Shown: positions 17,260-25,514, counted from the stretch's first letter. The stretch: DNA of 64,000 nucleotides from Cupriavidus lacunae (GCF_003353055.1 NZ_QKWJ01000021.1:1-64000); one strand, 5' to 3'. Made by a program: numbers and translations. Notes: a model not told the origin generated them from the sequence alone.

Positions 17260-17294
17260 CCCAAGTTTTTTCTTCCAATCTATCGAGACACAAC

Positions 17295-18290
17295 ATGACG
17301 ACGCTGACGCATCCGAAGGATGCCCTCTTTGCCGGCGAGAAAAGCTTTCCGGTACTGGCCGCCTGCGAGCATTTTGCCGGCAGCGAGAAGCTGATTGGCA
17401 AGGCGCTGGACCTGCAGGTCGAATACGGCCCGGTCTTCGACGTGACCTGCGATTGCGAGGACGGCGCCGCAGCCGGCCAGGAGCGAGAGCACGCGGCGAT
17501 GGTGGCGCGCATGATTGCTTCCGAACGCAACCAGTTCGGCCGGGCCGGCGCGCGCATCCATGACCCCTCGCACCCCGCATGGCGCCAGGACGTGGACATC
17601 ATCGTGGGCGGGGCAGGAGGTCGTCTTGCCTATATCACCGTGCCAAAGGCGACCCGCTACGAGCAGGTGGCCGAGGTGACCGAATACATCGGGCAGGCAG
17701 CGAAGCAGGCCGGCCTGTCCCGGCCAGTGCCGGTGCACGTGCTGATCGAAACCCACGGGGCGCTGCGCGACGTGTTCCGCATCGCCGAGTTGCCGGGCAT
17801 CGAAGTGCTGGACTTTGGCCTGATGGACTTTGTCAGCGGCCACCACGGTGCCATTCCGGCCGCGGCCATGCGCAGTCCCGGCCAGTTCGAGCACGCGCTG
17901 CTTGCGCGCGCCAAGGCCGACATGGTGGCCGCCGCGCTGGCCAATGGCATCGTCCCCGCGCATAACGTCTGCCTGAACCTGAAGGACGCCGACGTGATCG
18001 CCGCGGACGCAAGCCGCGCGCGCAATGAATTCGGCTTTCTGCGCATGTGGAGCATCTATCCAGCGCAGATCCTGCCGATCGTCAACGCCATGCGGCCCGA
18101 CTTCAGTGAAGTGGAGGATGCCGCCGGCATCCTGGTCGCCGCGCAGGACGCCGACTGGGGGCCGATCCAGTACAAAGGGGAGCTGCACGACCGGGCCACG
18201 TACCGCTATTTCTGGGAGGTGCTGGAAAAGGCCAAGGTGACAGGCATGACGTTGCCGGCAGAGGCGGACCAGCGCTTCTTTATCGGGTAA
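17295..18290 (+). CDS. HpcH/HpaI-type (CitE-like) CoA-ester lyase
   Basis: A 331-residue TIM-barrel lyase. FDVTCDCEDGAAAGQE holds the acidic metal-binding site, VPVHVLIETHGALRDVF carries the second conserved Glu, and VLDFGLMDFVSGHHGAIP is a typical strand-loop of the malyl/citramalyl-CoA lyase group. The C-terminal ELHDRATYRYFWEVL covers the substrate site in longer members. It follows the mesaconyl-CoA hydratase-like gene and probably cleaves beta-methylmalyl-CoA, malyl-CoA or citramalyl-CoA into an acyl-CoA and a 2-oxoacid. Which of these is the substrate cannot be decided here. A GntR regulator follows. Confidence 0.85.
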   Translation: MTTLTHPKDALFAGEKSFPVLAACEHFAGSEKLIGKALDLQVEYGPVFDVTCDCEDGAAAGQEREHAAMVARMIASERNQFGRAGARIHDPSHPAWRQDVDIIVGGAGGRLAYITVPKATRYEQVAEVTEYIGQAAKQAGLSRPVPVHVLIETHGALRDVFRIAELPGIEVLDFGLMDFVSGHHGAIPAAAMRSPGQFEHALLARAKADMVAAALANGIVPAHNVCLNLKDADVIAADASRARNEFGFLRMWSIYPAQILPIVNAMRPDFSEVEDAAGILVAAQDADWGPIQYKGELHDRATYRYFWEVLEKAKVTGMTLPAEADQRFFIG

Positions 18291-18309
18291 GGCCGTTCAT
18301 TCAGTTCCC

Positions 18310-18334
18310 GGGGATCCCGCAATGCGCGGGCTCC
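18310..18334. other. Hairpin between lyase and GntR genes
   Basis: A 10-bp stem with one mismatch (GGGATCCCGC / GCGGGCTCCC) and a five-base loop, 19 bases after the lyase stop. No T-run follows, so it may be a processing or stabilising hairpin rather than a terminator. Confidence 0.4.
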
Positions 18335-18353
18335 CGACCCGCACCTCAATGCC

Positions 18354-19127
18354 ATGGCCGCCATAACGAAGGACAGCAGGGCCGACTCACCCGTCGCGCC
18401 CACGCGCTATGCCGAACTGGCCAGCACGCTGGTCAAGCAAATCGTGGAAGGCCGTCACGTGGTCGGCAGCCTGCTGCCGACCGAACTCGAACTGGCCGGG
18501 CAGCACGGCGTCAGCCGCCACACGGTCCGCGCGTCGCTCCGGGTGCTGCAGGATCTGGGCTACATTTCGCGCAAGAAAGCGGTCGGCACCATTGTCGAGA
18601 GTGCCAATCCGAGCGCGGCCTATACCCAGACCTTTGGCACGGCCGAGGACCTGGTGCGGGTGGCGGCCACCGAGGTCCGTGCCATTGAGGACGTGCGCAA
18701 TGTCGCGCTGGACCGGGTAATGGCGCGGCGGCTGGAGGCGCCGGTAGGCGGTGCATGGGTGCTGCTCAGCGGCCTGCGCGTGGATGCCCGCAATGGCAGC
18801 ACGCCGGTGGCCCGTGCTGACATCTATATCGATGCGTCGCTTGCCGGCCTGGTAGATGCTGTTCGCCGTTATCCGCATGTCATGGTCAGCGCCCTGATCG
18901 AGCGCGAACGTGCCATCGCCATTACCGAGATACGCCAGATGGTGACTGCGACGCTGATCGACGCCACGCTCGCGGAGCGGCTTGGCGTGGAGACGGGCTC
19001 TGCGGGGTTGCGGCTGATCCGGCATTACAAGGATGCCCTGGGCAGGATCATGGAAATGACAGATACCGTCTATCCTGCCGACCGGGTATCTGTGGCATTC
19101 CAGTTGAGGCGCAGCAAAGTTCACTGA
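18354..19127 (+). CDS. GntR-family regulator with UTRA effector domain
   Basis: A 257-residue regulator. Residues about 18-85 form the GntR winged helix: GSLLPTELELAGQHGVSRHT and VRASLRVLQDLGYISRKKAV. The C-terminal part has the UTRA layout, with VLLSGLRVDARNGSTPVARA and ATLIDATLAERLGVETGSAG, ending YKDALGRIMEMTDTVYP. UTRA domains bind small effectors, usually carboxylic acids or sugar phosphates. It stands 63 bases downstream of the hydratase-lyase pair in the same direction and probably regulates that pair or the following exporter. No operator is obvious. Confidence 0.9.
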   Translation: MAAITKDSRADSPVAPTRYAELASTLVKQIVEGRHVVGSLLPTELELAGQHGVSRHTVRASLRVLQDLGYISRKKAVGTIVESANPSAAYTQTFGTAEDLVRVAATEVRAIEDVRNVALDRVMARRLEAPVGGAWVLLSGLRVDARNGSTPVARADIYIDASLAGLVDAVRRYPHVMVSALIERERAIAITEIRQMVTATLIDATLAERLGVETGSAGLRLIRHYKDALGRIMEMTDTVYPADRVSVAFQLRRSKVH

Positions 19128-19214
19128 ATGCATCTGTTGCTACTATCCGGGTCTTGGTTCACGTAACGCTGAACTGTCAGCAGGACCGGACGCGTCCCGG
19201 CGGCACGAGGCATC

Positions 19215-20831
19215 TCACCTGCGGGGTTGGATGGTCGCCACCGCGAGACCCGCTCCGGCGAACGCGCAAACGGCGGACACCAATGCAACGGCGCGCAGCG
19301 CGTCGGTGATAGCTTCGGCTTCCGCCAGCGCCACGGGTGTCTGAGTCGGCAAATGGGCGTCGCCCGCTGCCGCCCCGGCTTGCGCGCCCGGCTCCAGCAA
19401 CTGCCCGGTCCGGCGCGCGTCCCTAGGAACGCCCAGTTCATCCAGCCGCACCGACAGCGCCGCTTGGTGCGACCACACAAACACGATGCCGAGCACCGCA
19501 ATCGCCAGCAGGCTCGCCACACGCGCAACCGCATTGTTGATGCCGGATGCAACGCCTGCGTGGTCAGCCTGCACCGACCCCATCACAGTCGTCGTGAGTG
19601 GCGCGACGGTGATCGTCATGCCAAGGCCGAGCACGGTGAGCGCAGGGAAAAATCCGGCCCAATAGCTGCCGAGCACGAACGGCAATGCCAGCATCACGAA
19701 TCCGATTCCCGCGATACCCGGGCCAGCGCTCAACAGGATCCGCGAACCGAAGCGGCTCGTCAGGCCGCCGGTGAAGCGCGACAACAAGCCGATGATGACC
19801 GGCACCGGCAGCAGCGCAGCGCCCGCTTCGGTTGCGGTGTAGGCATGTGCGCGGATCAGCGTGTAGGGCAGGAAGAACAGTGTGCCGCTCAGGCCGAAGT
19901 AGAGCAGCAGGGTGACGAGGTTGGCGCCGGTGAAATCGCGTGAGCGGAACACGTCGAGCGGCATCATGGGGTGACGGCTGTTCGCTTCGATCATCACGAA
20001 TGCGACCAGCACGAACGCGCCTGCGCCGATCGCGCACAGTACCAGCGGATCTGCGAAACCGCGCGCGGACGCCTCGGTCAGACCATAGGTGAGGGCAGCA
20101 AGCCCCGCTGCGACGCTAAGCGCGCCGGGCCAGTCCAACCGTTGCGGCGCATCGAGCTTGTGGCTGTTCGGCACCGACGCAATCGCGAGCGCGATCGTCA
20201 CCGCTGCAAGCGGGACGTTGAGGAAGAATATCGCGCGCCACGACAACACGTCGACGAGCCAGCCGCCCGCCACCGGCGCCGCCGCGGACGTGATCGCCCC
20301 GACGGCCGCCCAAGTGCCGATTGCCCGTCCGCGCGCTTCGCCTTCGTACACGGCGCCGATGATCGCGAGACTACCGGGTACGAAGAGCGCTGCACCAATG
20401 CCCTGCACTGCGCGCGCGGCGATCAGCGAATTCGCGTCCGGCGCGAACCCGCAAGCGGCCGACGCCAGCGTGAAGACCCCGATGCCCGCAATGAACACCG
20501 TGCGGCGGCCGAGCTTGTCGCCCATCGATCCGCCCACCAGCACGAGGGACCCGAGAAAGAGCAGGTAGGCGTTAACGATCCACTGCATTGCCGCGACGCT
20601 CGCGCCGAGTTCGCTCTGAATGGCGGGTAGCGCGACATTGACGACGGAGCCGTCGATGAACGCCATGCTTGAGCCGAGGATCGTCGCGGCGAGCGCCAGA
20701 CGCTTGCGCCGGCACGGGCGGTCGACCGCGGTGGGCTGCGTGCGGATGACGAGTTCGTCGCACGGGCTTGCTTGTGCAGCGACGACGTGCGCGGTCATTT
20801 GGTCGCGATCGAGAAGATCCGGGTTGGCCAA
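19215..20831 (-). CDS. MFS drug exporter, DHA2 (EmrB/QacA) type
   Basis: An integral membrane protein of up to 538 residues with about 14 hydrophobic segments. The first helix ILGSSMAFIDGSVVNVALPA and the following AAMQWIVNAYLLFLGSLVLV are signatures of DHA2 proton-driven exporters, as is GDKLGRRTVF in the loop between helices 2 and 3. It starts with TTG at 20831; an ATG at 20798 is an alternative. The C-terminal 70 residues form a polar segment followed by one last helix. No membrane-fusion partner lies beside it, so it probably works in the inner membrane alone. Its substrate is unknown. The gene converges with the GntR gene. Confidence 0.9.
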   Translation of the reverse strand: MANPDLLDRDQMTAHVVAAQASPCDELVIRTQPTAVDRPCRRKRLALAATILGSSMAFIDGSVVNVALPAIQSELGASVAAMQWIVNAYLLFLGSLVLVGGSMGDKLGRRTVFIAGIGVFTLASAACGFAPDANSLIAARAVQGIGAALFVPGSLAIIGAVYEGEARGRAIGTWAAVGAITSAAAPVAGGWLVDVLSWRAIFFLNVPLAAVTIALAIASVPNSHKLDAPQRLDWPGALSVAAGLAALTYGLTEASARGFADPLVLCAIGAGAFVLVAFVMIEANSRHPMMPLDVFRSRDFTGANLVTLLLYFGLSGTLFFLPYTLIRAHAYTATEAGAALLPVPVIIGLLSRFTGGLTSRFGSRILLSAGPGIAGIGFVMLALPFVLGSYWAGFFPALTVLGLGMTITVAPLTTTVMGSVQADHAGVASGINNAVARVASLLAIAVLGIVFVWSHQAALSVRLDELGVPRDARRTGQLLEPGAQAGAAAGDAHLPTQTPVALAEAEAITDALRAVALVSAVCAFAGAGLAVATIQPRR

Positions 20832-21147
20832 GCTCGCTCCCGTGCCGGTCGATGGTGACTAGCATAGTAACGGGAGCGCGGGACCGCAGATATGGTTGGT
20901 CGGGTGCGTGCGAGCGCGATGCGCTACTTATTCCGCGGAAGCGAGGCGAGCGCGGTCGGTCGCGGCGCCCATCGGTTGCGCGGTCCGCCTCATCCAGCGC
21001 ATGGAAGCAGGCGTGATCGCTGCCATCGCTGCCCACGTTGCCTTCCTCTCCAAGAAAACCCGCGGCGCAGCAGCCCAGTACGCCCTAGCGCTTTCTACTG
21101 GGGGGAAGGCGAATTCAAAAGCTTACTCAATGGCTTCAGTGGGCCTT
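20832..21147. other. Intergenic stretch without recognisable gene
   Basis: 316 bases between the exporter start and the end of the small exported protein gene, both on the minus strand. Open frames exist but none has a convincing start or family motif. It should hold the exporter promoter. Nothing else was recognised. Confidence 0.5.
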
Positions 21148-21525
21148 CTATGAGGGCGAGAATGTCATTAAGTGCGCTTTCCCCAAGGGAAGTGCCTCAA
21201 GCATTCCATGCGCTTGACTTACGTCCGTAACGTTCAGGATGAACGCTACCCCAGCCCGGTCTTGCAGTGAATACCACTGGTCAATCTTGCCTTCGAGGTA
21301 GAGTTGCGCTGTCTCGCGAACTTCGGTCGGTACAATGTCTTGGACAAGTTGCATGTCCGTGCCCGGCGGAAAGGTGCCAATCGCCAATATCTTCGTGGTT
21401 GGTGTGGTTGGTGTGGTTGGTGTGGTTGGTGTGGTTGGCATCGAAGTGGTTTGCGCCATGGAGACTCCAGCAGAAGCGACCAGTACAGAGGCTGTTGCCA
21501 AATTGAGAAGTAGGTGTTTCATCAT
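21148..21525 (-). CDS. Exported muconolactone-isomerase-like small protein with (PTT)5 linker
   Basis: A 125-residue protein. It starts at ATGATG overlapping the stop of the methyltransferase gene (ATGA), so the two are translationally coupled. A Sec signal peptide (LLLNLATASVLVASAGVSMA) is followed by a low-complexity linker of five PTT units encoded by a 9-base tandem repeat. The mature part, with TFPPGTDMQLVQDIVPTEV and YLEGKIDQWYSLQDRAGVAF, resembles the ferredoxin-like muconolactone isomerase/YciI fold, which includes monooxygenase-like and isomerase proteins. A periplasmic role with the methyltransferase or hydrolase is possible; no catalytic residue can be assigned. Confidence 0.7.
   Translation of the reverse strand: MMKHLLLNLATASVLVASAGVSMAQTTSMPTTPTTPTTPTTPTTKILAIGTFPPGTDMQLVQDIVPTEVRETAQLYLEGKIDQWYSLQDRAGVAFILNVTDVSQAHGMLEALPLGKAHLMTFSPS
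21395..21439 (+). repeat. Five tandem copies of a 9-bp unit inside the small exported protein gene
   Basis: The unit GTGGTTGGT is repeated five times on the plus strand, the last copy with C at its ninth base. On the coding strand it gives the PTT repeats of the linker. Since the unit is a multiple of three, copy-number change would lengthen or shorten the linker without a frameshift. Confidence 0.9.
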
Positions 21526-22340
21526 GCGGCCTCGAACACCGCAGTGAGAATGCCGAGTCGGCCTTCCAGCAGATTTCGACCCAGATTGGAGGCAAGCTCT
21601 GCGAAGTCTGGCCCCATCACAACACCAAGATTTGGTGAGGGTGGCGGCCCTGACGCACGCAGTTCGGCGAACCAGGCCTTTGCGGCCTCGGTGTCGTCTT
21701 GCCATGTCAGCGTGCGGAAATCTGCTTGTTCAATCGCCTCGCGCGTTGCATTGGCCGTCAGGAGAAAATTCGTTGTCGGCGTACGCGCCCACGGGACGGG
21801 GAAGTACGGCTCGCGGCCGTTTGCGACTACGTCAAACGTCGCGAATCTGCCGCCCGGTCTCAGTACGCGTCGGATCTCCCGGTATAGCCGTGGGCGCTCG
21901 AAGATATTCATCGCCACGTGCTGCAGCATGACGGCGTCGAAATAGTCGCCGTCGAAGGGAAGATCCAGTGCACTGGCGGTATGGAACGACACACGCTCGC
22001 TCTGCCCTGTGCGTTGGGTGAGATAGCGCGCGGCATCCACGAACGGTTCGCTGAGGTCGACACCGGTCACCCGGCAGCCATAGGTCGCGGCCAGAAAACG
22101 GGCCGGTCCGCCAACGCCCGAACCAACGTCCAGCACGGACATGTCGGCGGAGATTCCCGCCAGTTTGGCAAGATCGGCCGTGGCACCAAGCCCACGCGTG
22201 TGAAAGTGATCGAGTGCGCTCAGTTGCTGCAGTGTGAGCGGCTGATCCTCCGGCCCGAAAACGGTGAGCGCTATCTTCAGCCGCTCGGTCAAGTTGGTCG
22301 CGCGATAGTGTTCGCGTACGTCATCAAGTGCATTAGTCAT
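21522..22340 (-). CDS. Class I SAM-dependent methyltransferase
   Basis: A 272-residue methyltransferase. Motif I is MSVLDVGSGVGGPARFLA, followed by RVTGVDLSEPFVDAARYL (the acidic residue that holds the SAM ribose) and ALDLPFDGDYFDAVMLQHVA (motif II). LYREIRRVLRPGGRFATFDV completes the Rossmann-like fold. The N-terminal helices resemble those of UbiE/sarcosine-dimethylglycine type enzymes, so the acceptor may be a quinone, amine or lipid-like molecule. It is followed by the exported isomerase-like gene with a four-base overlap. A 14-bp palindrome lies 230 bases upstream of its start, near the end of the MarR gene, so MarR control is likely. Confidence 0.88.
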   Translation of the reverse strand: MTNALDDVREHYRATNLTERLKIALTVFGPEDQPLTLQQLSALDHFHTRGLGATADLAKLAGISADMSVLDVGSGVGGPARFLAATYGCRVTGVDLSEPFVDAARYLTQRTGQSERVSFHTASALDLPFDGDYFDAVMLQHVAMNIFERPRLYREIRRVLRPGGRFATFDVVANGREPYFPVPWARTPTTNFLLTANATREAIEQADFRTLTWQDDTEAAKAWFAELRASGPPPSPNLGVVMGPDFAELASNLGRNLLEGRLGILTAVFEAA

Positions 22341-22569
22341 TGCGAAATCCTCACTTGTAAATATGATTGCCCACTCGGGCTAGCCCTGACACGTGGACTT
22401 TGTTTCGAAAGACGGGGAGGAAAATACCTCCACGTCCGTTACGTTTGCAGGGGTCTCAGGCATCGATCCAAGGGGAGCGGTGCGGGGGAGACGCACTGCG
22501 CCCGTCGAAAGATTGGACGATGAGATGGCCCGGCTGGAAGGCATCCGGGAAAAAGATAGATGCGGTGAG

Positions 22570-22583
22570 GTTGCATATGCAAC
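22570..22583. promoter_or_regulatory. MarR operator candidate, site 1
   Basis: GTTGCATATGCAAC is a perfect 14-bp palindrome located between the MarR stop and the methyltransferase start. It recurs with one or two changes at 23078 and 23296. Confidence 0.65.
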
Positions 22584-22606
22584 ATAGATGGCAAAAAAAG
22601 CGGCCG

Positions 22607-23068
22607 CTATTGTTTCGGCAGATCACGGGCAATGTCCATGATGGCGTTAGCACCAGCCTCGCCGAGCAACGTCCTCGTCGTCGCTTGTGCGGAAGCCCAC
22701 GCAGGCGCGGCATTGCGAAGCAGAGTCTGACCAAGCTTCGTTACGGCCAGTGGCCGCGTACGACCATTCTCGTCCGGGGTGCCTTCGGCTATCCAGCCTT
22801 GTGCCAACAGCGGCTGCAGGTTTCTGGTCAGTGTCGAACGATCATGGTGGTTGCGTCGGCCAAGCGCCGCGCGGCCTATTGGGCCTAATTCCTGGATCAT
22901 CACAAGCAGCGTGAACTGAGGCGCGTTGATCCCAAATGGCCGCAGCGCATCGTCATAGATCGCTGTCAGCACACGGGAAATCTGACGGGTACGGGTAAGC
23001 AGGCAGCTCCGCAGGATTTCACTGCCTGCGCTGTTCTTTCTTGCAGTGCCAGAGTCAGAAGTCTTCAT
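22607..23068 (-). CDS. MarR-family transcriptional regulator
   Basis: A 153-residue regulator. The start MKTSDSGTARKN at 23068 is chosen because the longer upstream frame covers the promoter and an operator-like palindrome. The winged helix is visible in INAPQFTLLVMIQELGPIGR, STLTRNLQPLLAQGWIAEG and TPDENGRTRPLAVTKLGQTL, the last being the beta wing. The flanking helices form the usual dimer interface. It lies between the methyltransferase gene and the divergent hydrolase gene. Near-identical palindromes before all three transcription units suggest that it controls itself and both neighbours, as is typical for MarR sensors of phenolic or oxidised compounds. Confidence 0.88.
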   Translation of the reverse strand: MKTSDSGTARKNSAGSEILRSCLLTRTRQISRVLTAIYDDALRPFGINAPQFTLLVMIQELGPIGRAALGRRNHHDRSTLTRNLQPLLAQGWIAEGTPDENGRTRPLAVTKLGQTLLRNAAPAWASAQATTRTLLGEAGANAIMDIARDLPKQ

Positions 23069-23077
23069 GGTGATTGA

Positions 23078-23091
23078 GTTGCATATACAAC
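23078..23091. promoter_or_regulatory. MarR operator candidate, site 2
   Basis: GTTGCATATACAAC, 9 bases upstream of the MarR start. It differs from site 1 at one base and suits autorepression. Confidence 0.6.
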
Positions 23092-23295
23092 CATTCTGGC
23101 GGTCATACGTCGATAAAGTGCAAACTGTGAGGCCGACCACTTCGCGTGGAACTAGGCGATGTTGCATTTGAGCACACGTCGAACTACGTACTGAGGGATT
23201 TTTGTATCCCAACGTATCGATGGCAGCCGCCGATACGAACAAATACGATGGCCCCAGCGATTCACTACAGTAGAGATACAAATCTCTTCTTCAAT

Positions 23296-23309
23296 GCTGC
23301 ATATGCAAC
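23296..23309. promoter_or_regulatory. MarR operator candidate, site 3
   Basis: GCTGCATATGCAAC, differing from site 1 at one base, 42 bases before the ATG chosen for the alpha/beta hydrolase. It fits control of that gene by the same MarR protein. Confidence 0.6.
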
Positions 23310-23351
23310 AGACATCCGCCGTGTCGGTTTGGGTGCTTGCAGGTCAAGCAA

Positions 23352-24344
23352 ATGGTGAAAGACATGACGATGAAAACCACGGTTCGCAGCGCGCTTCGGT
23401 TCAAAAGTGCCGCGGGCCCCGCAGCCGCCCTAGCTGTTACGCTGCTCATTGGAAACGTACAAGCGGCAACGCCGGTCACGACGCCTGAAATCGGTTTCGT
23501 GCAGGTGAATCCCGATATCAAGCTAAGGCGTCTGGTTGTGCACAATGCGCGCGCCAAGGGCACGGTCTTGTTTTTGCACGGGTTTCCTGAAACGCTTTAC
23601 GCGTGGAAAGACGTGGCGTCTTCCCTGGGCCAAGACTATGAGGTTCATGCTTTCGACTGGCCCGGCTATGGTGAATCGTCTCGTCCCGGCGTGGATAAGT
23701 TTTCCTATGCGCCCAGGGACTATGCCAAGGTGTTGGTGGATTACGTCTCCACGATCGGAATCGACAAGCAGCGGCTGGTGATCTACGCGACCGATATCGG
23801 GGCGCTGCCCGCCCTGATGGCTGCCGTCAATGACCCAGCCATCGCCAGACGGATCATTGTTGGCGACTTTGCACCGTTCAACCGTCCGCAATTCATGCAG
23901 GAGCGACTGCAGGGGCTCAAGGATCCCGCCACGGCGGATGCTGTGCATGCGGCGTTCAACCGGACCCGCGACGAGATCCTGCAGAACGCATTCACGCGCG
24001 GGCTTCCCGAGTCCTCACACTATGAAGTCTCGCCGGAGTTCAAGGCAGACATGGCCCGGGGATGGCAGAACGGTGCGCTGACCTCTGCCGATGCGTTCTA
24101 CCAGTACTACACCCGGTTCACGCGCGACCAGGACGATTTCGAAGCAAACCTGGCCAAGTTGAAGACGCCCGTCACGGTGATCTGGGGCGAGAAGGACATC
24201 TACATTCGCAAGGAGATGGGCGAAGAGCTGGCAAGCCGCGCGCATCTGCATCTGAAGCTGTTGCCCGGCATCGGCCATTACCCGCATCTCCAGGACAAGG
24301 CTGCGACGATTTCAGAGGTGCGCGCCGCATTCGACGCGGAGTAG
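23352..24344 (+). CDS. Exported alpha/beta hydrolase, epoxide-hydrolase-like
   Basis: An alpha/beta hydrolase of about 330 residues. A basic N-terminus and the hydrophobic stretch AAALAVTLLIGNVQA form a signal peptide. The oxyanion region is VLFLHGFPETLYAWKDVASS and DWPGYGESSRPG follows. The nucleophile elbow is VIYATDIGALPALMA, with Asp in the nucleophile position as in epoxide hydrolases and haloalkane dehalogenases. The C-terminal LLPGIGHYPHLQDKA carries the His. Starts at 23352 and 23370 are both possible. A MarR-type palindrome lies upstream, so expression is probably induced by the same signal as the divergent operon. The natural substrate is unknown. Confidence 0.85.
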   Translation: MVKDMTMKTTVRSALRFKSAAGPAAALAVTLLIGNVQAATPVTTPEIGFVQVNPDIKLRRLVVHNARAKGTVLFLHGFPETLYAWKDVASSLGQDYEVHAFDWPGYGESSRPGVDKFSYAPRDYAKVLVDYVSTIGIDKQRLVIYATDIGALPALMAAVNDPAIARRIIVGDFAPFNRPQFMQERLQGLKDPATADAVHAAFNRTRDEILQNAFTRGLPESSHYEVSPEFKADMARGWQNGALTSADAFYQYYTRFTRDQDDFEANLAKLKTPVTVIWGEKDIYIRKEMGEELASRAHLHLKLLPGIGHYPHLQDKAATISEVRAAFDAE

Positions 24345-24451
24345 GCGAGGCCGCTCCAGTATCTCTCACCCGCGATGAATCGTTGTGGATGCAGCCAGCC
24401 TGCCCCGCACGAATCGCTTGCTCGCTTCGACAGACAATCAAGGAAAGTGAA

Positions 24452-24853
24452 ATGAATATCGTCCGAATCACGATGGGTGCCCTGGTCATCGCCAGCCTTG
24501 CCGCGCACCTCCACAGCGCGCAGGCACAGACGCCTGAAGTCCATCGAACCGATCTGGCCCGCCACGACCTCAGCGTCCCGGGTCGGGAAGGCATTCAGGT
24601 CCGCGTGGACTTCGACCGCGGCGCGTTTGCCCCGAAACACTCGCACCCCGGCGAAGAGATTGCTCACGTGCTGCAGGGGACCCTTGAGTACCAGCTTGCC
24701 GATCAACAGCCGGTCAGGCTCAACGCGGGCGAGTCCCTTTTCATTCCCGCAGGCACGCCACATTCGGCCAGGAACGTCGGCAGCGGGCAGGCGTCGGAAC
24801 TCGCGACCTATATCGTCACGAACGGCGCCCCACTCGTCGTGCTTGGCAAGTAG
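24452..24853 (+). CDS. Exported cupin-domain protein
   Basis: A 133-residue protein starting after an AAGGA site. The first 26 residues (IVRITMGALVIASLAAHLHSAQA) are a Sec signal peptide. The rest is one cupin barrel: FAPKHSHPGEEIAHVLQG is cupin motif 1 with the metal-binding His-His-Glu set, and ESLFIPAGTPHSARNVG is motif 2 with the final His. Such proteins bind Fe, Mn or Ni and may act as small dioxygenases or quercetinase-like enzymes, or as sensors. It lies about 100 bases downstream of the hydrolase on the same strand and may be co-expressed with it. A second exported cupin is found at 48193. Confidence 0.85.
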   Translation: MNIVRITMGALVIASLAAHLHSAQAQTPEVHRTDLARHDLSVPGREGIQVRVDFDRGAFAPKHSHPGEEIAHVLQGTLEYQLADQQPVRLNAGESLFIPAGTPHSARNVGSGQASELATYIVTNGAPLVVLGK

Positions 24854-24980
24854 GGGGAGGGCAGCGGGCGCGTGGAGTACCACAAGCCCGGGCCGCACGG
24901 GGCGAAACGCGCCGTTGGCGTGCGGCGGCCGCCGGGCCCGTGCGACCCGGCGCCTTGCCAAGCGGTGAGTGACTTGGTGA

Positions 24981-25475
24981 TTATTTGCCGAGTATGGCCT
25001 TGTTGCGGGCGTCGATGATCTCAGTCGTTCGCTCCGTAGCACCTTTGCCGGCTTCCAAGCGCACGTCGCGCAAGCCCAGCGTGCGCGGACCCACGCGCAG
25101 TCTGACCGGTTCGACCGGCTTGCCGGTGCTGTCCTCGACGAGGCGGATGGGCTTTCGCGAGCTGCACCATTCGTCGCCCCATTGCATTAGCCCCACGATG
25201 ATCGGATAAAGCGCCTCTCCCTTTTCCGTCAGTCGGTACTCGGTGCGCCGTTCGCTGCCCTCAGCCACCACCTTCACCAGCACTCCATGCTCGATCAGCG
25301 TGTTCAGTCGCGTAGTCAGCACGTTTCGCGCGATCCCGAGGCGTTGCTGGAAGTCGTCAAAACGAGTCGTCCCCATCGTGCACTCACGCACGATGAGCAG
25401 GCTCCACCATTCGCCGATTTGCTCAAGGGCGCCTGCCACGGAGCAGTTCATTCCTGTGAAAGTTTTGCGATGCAT
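24981..25475 (-). CDS. HxlR-family transcriptional regulator
   Basis: A 164-residue regulator. The start at 25475 is preferred since a longer frame would begin within a 19-bp palindrome. The winged helix includes VAGALEQIGEWWSLLIVREC, TMGTTRFDDFQQRLGIARNV and TEYRLTEKGEALYPIIVGLM, typical of HxlR proteins that sense quinones, aldehydes or oxidative stress. Cys23 in MNCSVAGALEQIG and Cys45 are candidates for redox sensing; the first lies at the position used by several HxlR sensors. The gene is divergent from the DHA1 exporter that precedes the RND operon, so it probably represses that exporter and perhaps the pump. Confidence 0.88.
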   Translation of the reverse strand: MHRKTFTGMNCSVAGALEQIGEWWSLLIVRECTMGTTRFDDFQQRLGIARNVLTTRLNTLIEHGVLVKVVAEGSERRTEYRLTEKGEALYPIIVGLMQWGDEWCSSRKPIRLVEDSTGKPVEPVRLRVGPRTLGLRDVRLEAGKGATERTTEIIDARNKAILGK

Positions 25476-25495
25476 AAGCACAATCGTAGACGAGA

Positions 25496-25514
25496 AGGTT
25501 GCATGATGCAACCT
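25496..25514. promoter_or_regulatory. HxlR operator candidate
   Basis: AGGTTGCATGATGCAACCT is a perfect 19-base palindrome with one central base, 20 bases upstream of the HxlR start in the divergent promoter region. A further half-site AGTTGCAT is at 25529-25536. Confidence 0.65.

Noticed and set aside
20832..21147. Small plus-strand frame AVRLIQRMEAGVIAAIAAHV as a gene
   Set aside because: No clear start, ribosome site or domain; could be chance or a very old relic.
21395..21439. Tandem repeat as a CRISPR array
   Set aside because: Units are 9 bp without spacers and encode an in-frame PTT linker.
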